A stretch of 27,960 nt of DNA from JAFDVL01 sp043736395 (GTDB lineage Bacteria; Acidobacteriota; Blastocatellia; RBC074), in the NCBI GenBank assembly GCA_043736395.1, contig JAYTCQ010000350.1, forward strand, positions 1 through 27,960, in the 5' to 3' direction. This document shows, piece by piece, positions 23,114 through 27,960 of the stretch. The notes under the pieces are model-generated. The model worked only from the letters and a program-made list of their open reading frames with translations. It was not told the origin of the DNA and did not search any database. Position 1 is the first letter of the stretch, and each line of letters starts with the position of its first letter. The position numbers and the translations under genes were made by a program.

Positions 23114-24410
23114 GCGACGGGAGCATGTACTATATGCGAGGCGGCCATTCTTGAGTTATCGAACAAATTTTCTGAGAAGCCACAACGGCGTATCAATGGC
23201 TTTGACTTTTTGCCTTGTGTTCGTCATCGCGATGGCACAGGCAACAGCCCAATCGTTGCCACGTGTCTTTTCGCTTGATCCGGCCAGCCTCAATCAGACG
23301 AAAGCGCGCATCGCCAAACAAGACAAAGCCTTGCAACCCGCTATGATGCGGTTGCGCAAAGAGGCCGACAAGGCGATGCTTGAAGGGCCATTCACCGTGA
23401 CGAGCAAACAGCGCGTGCCGCCGAGCGGAGACAAGCATGATTACCTGACGCTCGCGCCGTATTGGTGGCCTGATCCAGCGAAACCTGACGGATTGCCTTA
23501 CATCCGCCGCGATGGCGAAGTGAATCCTGAAAGTAGACGCGACACCGACAACGTTACCCTGAATGCAATGGCGAATGCGGTCGAGACTTTGTCGCTCGCG
23601 TATTACTTCACTGGCGAAGAGAAATACGCCGGACGCGCAGCTTTGTTATTACGCACGTGGTTCATTGCGAAAGATACAAAGATGAATCCGAATTACGAAT
23701 ACGCGCAAGCCGTGATGGGGCGAAACAATGGGCGCGGCGCAGGTTTGATTGATTCGCGAAAATTTATTCAAGTCGTAGATTCCGTTGGCTTGCTCAGCGA
23801 TTCAAAGGCGTGGACGAAGCAGGATCAGCAAGGCGTGCAAGACTGGTTTCGTGCTTTCGTGAAATGGTTGCAGACCAGCGCGAACGGCAAAGATGAAGCG
23901 AGTGCGCGCAACAATCACGGCAGTTGGTTCGCCGCAGATTTAGCGGCTTTTTCGCTGTTCATTGGCGATGAATCTTTAACGCGCCAAACCGTTGAAGCGG
24001 TGAAAGCACGCATCGCGTGGCAAATTGAACCAGATGGACAACAACCGCTGGAACTCGACCGCACGCGTGGGATGAGCTACAGCTTATTCAACCTGAATGC
24101 GTTGCTCACGGTTGCCAGCATTGCTGAAAAAGTTGGCGTGGATTTATGGAGCTATCGGACGAAGGACGGACGCAGTATCAGAAAAGCACTGGAAAATTTG
24201 GCCCCGTTCGCCTTGGGTGAAAAAGAATGGACGCACCAACAAATTATCAAATGGTCGCCGGAAGAATATTTCACGATGGTGCGCAAGGTCGCGAGCAACT
24301 TTCAGGATGAAAATTTCAAAGCGCTACTGGCGAAAGTGCCAGCCGTAAATTCACAAGATCGCTCTGTTTTGTTGCACGGAGAAGGCAGCAAAAACGAAGC
24401 GAAGAAGTAA
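23097..24410 (+). CDS. Secreted alginate-lyase-superfamily polysaccharide lyase (PL38/PL5-like), copy 2
   Basis: A lyase of up to 437 residues, a divergent paralogue of the one at 18329. Core motifs are DYLTLAPYWWPDPAKPDG and YIRRDGEVNPE (about 115-145), the catalytic-type N272-N273-H274 in RNNHGSWF, and RTRGMSYSLFNLN with Y328. Numbering uses the longest frame. It keeps the LAPYWWPDPxKPDGLPY pattern of PL38-type proteins more closely than copy 1, so the two may cut different linkages. The start is uncertain. The ATG at 23097 overlaps the previous gene by 17 bases and gives a 50-residue leader. A TTG at 23151 behind AGGCGG, or the ATG at 23196 directly before the hydrophobic stretch ending AQATAQ, are alternatives. 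The stop overlaps the next start as TAATG. Confidence 0.87.
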   Translation: MNQRNKRREHVLYARRPFLSYRTNFLRSHNGVSMALTFCLVFVIAMAQATAQSLPRVFSLDPASLNQTKARIAKQDKALQPAMMRLRKEADKAMLEGPFTVTSKQRVPPSGDKHDYLTLAPYWWPDPAKPDGLPYIRRDGEVNPESRRDTDNVTLNAMANAVETLSLAYYFTGEEKYAGRAALLLRTWFIAKDTKMNPNYEYAQAVMGRNNGRGAGLIDSRKFIQVVDSVGLLSDSKAWTKQDQQGVQDWFRAFVKWLQTSANGKDEASARNNHGSWFAADLAAFSLFIGDESLTRQTVEAVKARIAWQIEPDGQQPLELDRTRGMSYSLFNLNALLTVASIAEKVGVDLWSYRTKDGRSIRKALENLAPFALGEKEWTHQQIIKWSPEEYFTMVRKVASNFQDENFKALLAKVPAVNSQDRSVLLHGEGSKNEAKK

Positions 24411-25813
24411 TGAAAATAAATCGAACAATTCAACTGCTGAGAGTAATTTTTCTTGGTGCCTTGTTTCTGCCTGTCCTGGCACAGACGAAGCCGAACGTAC
24501 TCTTTATTTCGATTGATGATCTGAACAACGATTTAGGTTGTTACGGCAACACGCAAGTCAAATCGCCGAACATTGATCGGCTAGCGGCGCGCGGCGTGCG
24601 CTTTGACAAAGCGTATGTGCAATATACGTTGTGCAATCCGTCGCGGGCTTCGTTTTTGAGCGGACGCAGGCCGGAACGAACGGGCATTTATGAATTGATA
24701 ACGCCGCCGCGCAAGGCGATGCCTGATGCGGTGTTTCTGCCGCAACTGTTTCGACAGAACGGTTATTTCACGGCGCGTTACGGCAAGCTCTTTCACGAAG
24801 GCCGCGATGACAAAATGTCGTGGGATGTTTCAGAAAGCGTCGAATTCACCGACGCACAGGAACGCACGCTGCATCAAAAACGCTACGACAATCCGCCCGG
24901 CCAACGCACGCCTGATTGGACGCCGCTCGATACACCCGAAGAGCAAACGCGCGATGCCCGTATTGCCAAAGCGATTGCGCAGTTGATGGAAGAAAAGACC
25001 AAAGCAGGCAAGCCGTTCTTTCTCGCCGCCGGATTGAATAAGCCGCATCTGCCGTGGAATGTGCCGAAGAAATATTTCTCGCTTTATCAGGCGGCCAACA
25101 TCAAGTTTCAACCTGACTTGCCGATGAGCAACATTCCTTCGGTGGCGCTGATGACAGAACTATTCGGCTCGCCGCAACCGGCGTCTCGCGCTGAAGCCAT
25201 TGCCGCTTATTATTCCGCCATCACGTATATGGACACGCAAGTCGGCGTCTTGCTGAGCAAAATGGACGAGTTGAAATTGTGGGATAACACGATTGTTGTT
25301 TTGTTCAGCGATCACGGTTTTCACCTGGGCGATCACGGCGGATTGTGGGCGAAGCTCACGTTATTTGAGCAATCAACGCGCACGCCCTTGATTATTGCAG
25401 TACCAAACAGTAAACAAGCGGGCAAGGCGAGTACGCGCGTCGTTGAATTGCTTGATCTCTATCCTACGCTGGCTGAACTCGCTCATTTGACTGCGCCCTC
25501 AGATTTGGATGGGAAGAGTCTTGTGCCTTTGTTGCTGCAACCAAACCGCGCCTGGGATCGGCGCGCCTATACGATGGTCTTTCACGAAGTTGACGGCAAA
25601 AAAATTAAAGGCAAGTCCGTACGCGATGAACGCTGGCGCTACACCGAATGGGATGCGGGTCGCAAAGGCGTAGAGCTTTACGATCACAACAATGATCCAC
25701 GCGAATTTAATAATCTGGCGAAGGATTCGCGCTATAAAAATATCGTGCTGATGATGGAACGATGGTTGCATCACATGCCACCACGCAGCGTGCCATCAGT
25801 AGGAAAATTATGA
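24410..25813 (+). CDS. Secreted formylglycine-dependent sulfatase, iduronate-2-sulfatase-like, second
   Basis: A 467-residue S1-family sulfatase, closest in this window to the one at 19577. The signal peptide is 1-25 (ends PVLAQ). Metal aspartates D36-D37 lie in FISIDDLNND, and the formylglycine motif is C75-N-P-S-R in LCNPSRASFLSGRRPERTG. RYGKLFHEGRDD and LFSDHGFHLGDHGG give the remaining active-site ligands. LCxPSR followed by GRRPERTGIYEL and GKLFHEG fit iduronate-2-sulfatase-like subfamilies. Translation is coupled on both sides: TAATG with the lyase and a 4-base ATGA overlap with the SGNH gene. The sequence around its start (TAATGAAAATAAAT) is identical to that at the second sulfatase's start. 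Confidence 0.93.
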   Translation: MKINRTIQLLRVIFLGALFLPVLAQTKPNVLFISIDDLNNDLGCYGNTQVKSPNIDRLAARGVRFDKAYVQYTLCNPSRASFLSGRRPERTGIYELITPPRKAMPDAVFLPQLFRQNGYFTARYGKLFHEGRDDKMSWDVSESVEFTDAQERTLHQKRYDNPPGQRTPDWTPLDTPEEQTRDARIAKAIAQLMEEKTKAGKPFFLAAGLNKPHLPWNVPKKYFSLYQAANIKFQPDLPMSNIPSVALMTELFGSPQPASRAEAIAAYYSAITYMDTQVGVLLSKMDELKLWDNTIVVLFSDHGFHLGDHGGLWAKLTLFEQSTRTPLIIAVPNSKQAGKASTRVVELLDLYPTLAELAHLTAPSDLDGKSLVPLLLQPNRAWDRRAYTMVFHEVDGKKIKGKSVRDERWRYTEWDAGRKGVELYDHNNDPREFNNLAKDSRYKNIVLMMERWLHHMPPRSVPSVGKL

Positions 25814-26502
25814 AGAAAATTTTTATCGTCCTGGCTTTGTTATGTGCATTGCCCAGTCTCAACACTTCGGCGCAACAAAGCGCAACTGCGCCACAAAAAA
25901 TTCGTTTCGCAACGGAAATAGAAGCTTTTCTAAAAGCCGATCAGGAAAAGCCACCACCACAAAATTCGATTCTGTTTATCGGTAGCAGTATCTTTCGACG
26001 CTGGGAAAATTTGACAGAACAAATGGCTCCGCTGCCGGTTTTTAATCGTGCCTTTGGCGGTTCACAGACGCACGAAATTTTGTACTACATGGACAAGATC
26101 GTGTTGCCCTACAAACCAAAAATTATTGCGTATTACTGCGGCAGCAACGACATCAACGCGAACGTTACACCGCAACAAATTGCTCACAACTTCAACGAAT
26201 TTGTTACCAGCGTTCACGCGCAGCTACCGAAGACCAAAATCTTTTATGTCACCATCAATCGTGCGCCACAAAAAATGGACAGATGGGCGCAAGTGGATGA
26301 GGCGAATTTACTTATCAAAACCTCTTGTGCTAAGAATAAACGGCTGGGATTCATTGATGTGAATACTGTGTTATTCGATGCGGTGGGCAAGCCCCGGATA
26401 GAATTATATTTGCCCGATAAATTGCATTTTCAAGAACCGGCCTATGTCGAATTCGCTGCCATCATTAAACCTTTTATTGCAAAAGCGTGGGGGAAAAAAT
26501 AA
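25810..26502 (+). CDS. Secreted SGNH/GDSL-family esterase
   Basis: A 230-residue SGNH hydrolase. The signal peptide is about 1-21 (ends NTSAQQ). The four SGNH blocks are intact: S60 in FIGSSIFRRW (GSS replacing the usual GDS), G83/G84 in FNRAFGGSQ, N113 in YYCGSND, and D203/H206 in DKLHF. Secreted members of this fold often remove acetyl or other acyl groups from polysaccharides. Placed last in the lyase/sulfatase operon, a carbohydrate acetylesterase role is the best inference, but lipase or acyl-hydrolase activity cannot be excluded. The ATG at 25810 overlaps the sulfatase stop by four bases. The frame upstream of it lies within the sulfatase gene. Confidence 0.9.
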   Translation: MKKIFIVLALLCALPSLNTSAQQSATAPQKIRFATEIEAFLKADQEKPPPQNSILFIGSSIFRRWENLTEQMAPLPVFNRAFGGSQTHEILYYMDKIVLPYKPKIIAYYCGSNDINANVTPQQIAHNFNEFVTSVHAQLPKTKIFYVTINRAPQKMDRWAQVDEANLLIKTSCAKNKRLGFIDVNTVLFDAVGKPRIELYLPDKLHFQEPAYVEFAAIIKPFIAKAWGKK

Positions 26503-26556
26503 CGCCGCGCCCGGCAAGAACATTTGCACCAGAAACCTCTCAACTGGAGACTAAAG

Positions 26557-26748
26557 ATGCAGACGAAGAACTATAAATCACTTCGCTGGTTGCTGTACGC
26601 AGTCTTGACCAGCTTTTTGCTCAGCGTAACTGCCTGAGCGCAAATTAAATCGAGCACGATCACCGGAACCGTGACGGACAGCGCGGGTGCGGAGATTCCT
26701 GGTGCGAACGAAAAAGAAAAATATAAAAAGGTTGGTGATACAAAATGA
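26557..26748 (+). pseudogene. Remnant of a TonB-receptor (carboxypeptidase-regulatory-domain) gene, apparently fused to an S9 peptidase tail
   Basis: From an ATG with GGAG 8 bases upstream, the frame reads a signal peptide (MQTKNYKSLRWLLYAVLTSF... LSVTA), then an in-frame TGA at 26635-26637 exactly at the expected cleavage site. It resumes as AQIKSSTITGTVTDSAGAEI PGA, the start of the regulatory domain of acidobacterial Oar-like TonB-dependent receptors. After that it changes to NEKEKYKKVGDTK and stops. That tail resembles the C-terminus of the S9 peptidase at 11748 (EKEKYKTASDAK), with 19 identical bases at 26710-26728 and 14628-14646. A receptor start joined in frame to a peptidase end suggests a large deletion. 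Some 1,000 receptor residues are missing. Confidence 0.75.
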
Positions 26749-26868
26749 AAATTCGGCGTTTTATTACTTCGCACGTTTGGACACATAATCTTTCTATTGT
26801 TCGAATGCCCGCGGTAGTTTCAAGAATTTGAGAAGGCTCTGGTAATCTGGCGTGCGTGTGCGGTATCA

Positions 26869-26897
26869 CTTAAAATCTAACGGCTGGTTAGTATAAT
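26869..26897 (+). promoter_or_regulatory. Possible promoter of the terminal phosphatase-fold gene
   Basis: TATAAT at 26892-26897 lies 48 bases before the ATG at 26946, with CTTAAA (26869-26874, 3 of 6 matches to the -35 consensus) 17 bases upstream. The bases between the pseudogene and this gene (26749-26945) hold no other feature I can see. Confidence 0.35.
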
Positions 26898-26945
26898 ATC
26901 AGGTAGTTTTAGTTCGGTATAAACCCCTACTGGTAAACAGATCGT

Positions 26946-27960
26946 ATGGCGAATCTCTGGACGGCAAAGGAAGACGAAATCAGCGCAGCGGTTTCTCGGA
27001 GCCGCCGGGAATTCCTGCGTTCAGTCACTGGTGCTGCGCTCTATCGGCCTTCATTCAGTGTTTCCGCGCAGCCGTCTGCGTCCGGCCTGCTAAAGCCCGC
27101 GCAACGTGCAATCGTTGTGACCTTTGGCGGAGGCTGCCGCGATGAAGAAGTACTCACACCGATGGGTCAGCAAAACGTTCCCTATCTTCTCGGGGAACTG
27201 CTTCCGCAAGGGACATTTTTTACGCATGTTGAGAATCGCGGCATTCTGGGGCACTACGTCGCCACGGCCAGCCTGACAACGGGCGTCTATGAAACTTTCG
27301 ACAATTTTGCCGCGGTTCCGCCGCAATCCCCGACGGTCTTTGAATACTTCCGCAAGGATTTGAAGCGTCCTTTGCACGATGCCTGGGTCGTCGCTCCCAG
27401 CAATGGTTTCAATCGCATTGGCAGCAGCGATGCACGCACTTTCGGGCCGGGCTATGGCGCGCAGGTGATCCTGCCCAAGCGTTTTCTCAAACAGGCTTTG
27501 GCTTCAAATACGACGGGCGATTATGCCCGTTTGTTGCAGGACAACTACGAGACGCCGCTGTTCAGTCCGCAAGTCGCGGAAAGCGGTCTTGTGCTCCCCG
27601 AATTTGCAGAGCTGCTCAATCTTTCGGTCAAGGATTTTGTCACGCAGGCGCTCACGCTTTCGAGTGCGGACGAGCTGTCGCTTTATGTAGCGAAGCGGCT
27701 CATGCGCCGCTATGCGCCGCGTCTGCTCTGGCTCACGCTGCACGATATGGATGTCGCCCATGCGGGCTGCTATTCGCTTTATATCGAAGGCATTCAACGC
27801 ACTGACCGTCTGTGCCGCGAGATTTGGCGAACGATTCAAAGCGAGCCGGAGTATGCCGGTAAAACAGCATTATTTATCCTGCCGGATTTCGGACGCGATG
27901 CGGATGACAGCATCGGTGGTAACGGATTCCAGCACCATCGCACGGGCGACGCGCTGTCGC
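26946..27960 (+). CDS. Tat-exported alkaline-phosphatase-superfamily protein (3' end outside window)
   Basis: The frame is open from ATG at 26946 to the window edge, giving 338 residues with no stop. S19-R-R-E-F-L24 is a twin-arginine motif (SRRxFL), followed by a weakly hydrophobic stretch and SVSAQ, so a folded protein is probably exported by Tat. Beyond it, IVVTFGGGCRDEE (56-68), LHDMDVAHAG, LPDFGRDADD and FQHHRTGD resemble the metal-ligand segments of the alkaline phosphatase/sulfatase superfamily. There is no CxPSR motif, so it is not a formylglycine sulfatase. Phosphatase, phosphodiesterase or a non-catalytic relative are all possible. It lacks a good Shine-Dalgarno. It follows the polysaccharide cluster but has its own possible promoter, so a functional link is uncertain. 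Confidence 0.75.
   Translation, partial: MANLWTAKEDEISAAVSRSRREFLRSVTGAALYRPSFSVSAQPSASGLLKPAQRAIVVTFGGGCRDEEVLTPMGQQNVPYLLGELLPQGTFFTHVENRGILGHYVATASLTTGVYETFDNFAAVPPQSPTVFEYFRKDLKRPLHDAWVVAPSNGFNRIGSSDARTFGPGYGAQVILPKRFLKQALASNTTGDYARLLQDNYETPLFSPQVAESGLVLPEFAELLNLSVKDFVTQALTLSSADELSLYVAKRLMRRYAPRLLWLTLHDMDVAHAGCYSLYIEGIQRTDRLCREIWRTIQSEPEYAGKTALFILPDFGRDADDSIGGNGFQHHRTGDALS

Noticed and set aside
26557..26748. TGA recoding (selenocysteine or alternative code) in the short receptor-like frame
   Set aside because: TGA is used as a normal stop by other genes here (amidohydrolase and third sulfatase), no SECIS-like hairpin is evident, and the frame is truncated anyway.

Overview
The window looks like a chromosomal segment of an Acidobacteriota bacterium, probably Blastocatellia or a relative. 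Three observations support this. It is a diderm with a lipid A / outer-membrane assembly cluster. A secreted protein ends in the roughly 240-residue C-terminal domain (TIGR03437 type) that is expanded in Acidobacteria. A decayed gene starts like the carboxypeptidase-regulatory-domain TonB receptors common in that phylum. The lineage is inferred from protein families, not from a marker gene.

Left part (1-2767): a probable terminator of an upstream transcript, a doubtful small ORF, an HU/IHF-type DNA-binding protein, and a divergent secreted amidohydrolase/deacetylase. A 415-bp divergent spacer follows, ending in a small hairpin that encloses the bamA Shine-Dalgarno.

Outer-membrane block (2768-9685, all +): bamA, two tandem ompH/skp-like chaperone genes, lpxD, fabZ, lpxA. 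Together they insert outer-membrane proteins and make the acylated UDP-GlcNAc precursors of lipid A. The gaps hold hairpins and a 3 x 36-bp tandem repeat directly before lpxA.

Middle (9843-14666, +): a secreted Asp-box/propeller protein with a TIGR03437 tail, then a secreted S9-family prolyl-oligopeptidase-type peptidase.

Candidate conflict/cell-death system (14805-17824, - strand): a small helical protein and an NB-ARC/TPR STAND ATPase. The C-terminal 23 residues of the small protein resemble the N-terminal 24 residues of the ATPase. This layout matches bacterial NLR/effector pairs that signal through a shared amyloid-like motif. Long inverted repeats lie between the two genes and just beyond the ATPase gene's 3' end.

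Polysaccharide cluster (18329-26502, +): two alginate-lyase-superfamily (PL38/PL5-like) lyases, three formylglycine-type sulfatases, a galactose-binding-like jelly-roll protein and an SGNH esterase, mostly joined by 1-17 base overlaps. The set suggests extracytoplasmic breakdown of a sulfated, possibly acetylated, uronic-acid polysaccharide. A broken TonB-receptor remnant follows, apparently fused by deletion to the tail of an S9 peptidase. The window ends inside a gene for a Tat-exported alkaline-phosphatase-fold protein.
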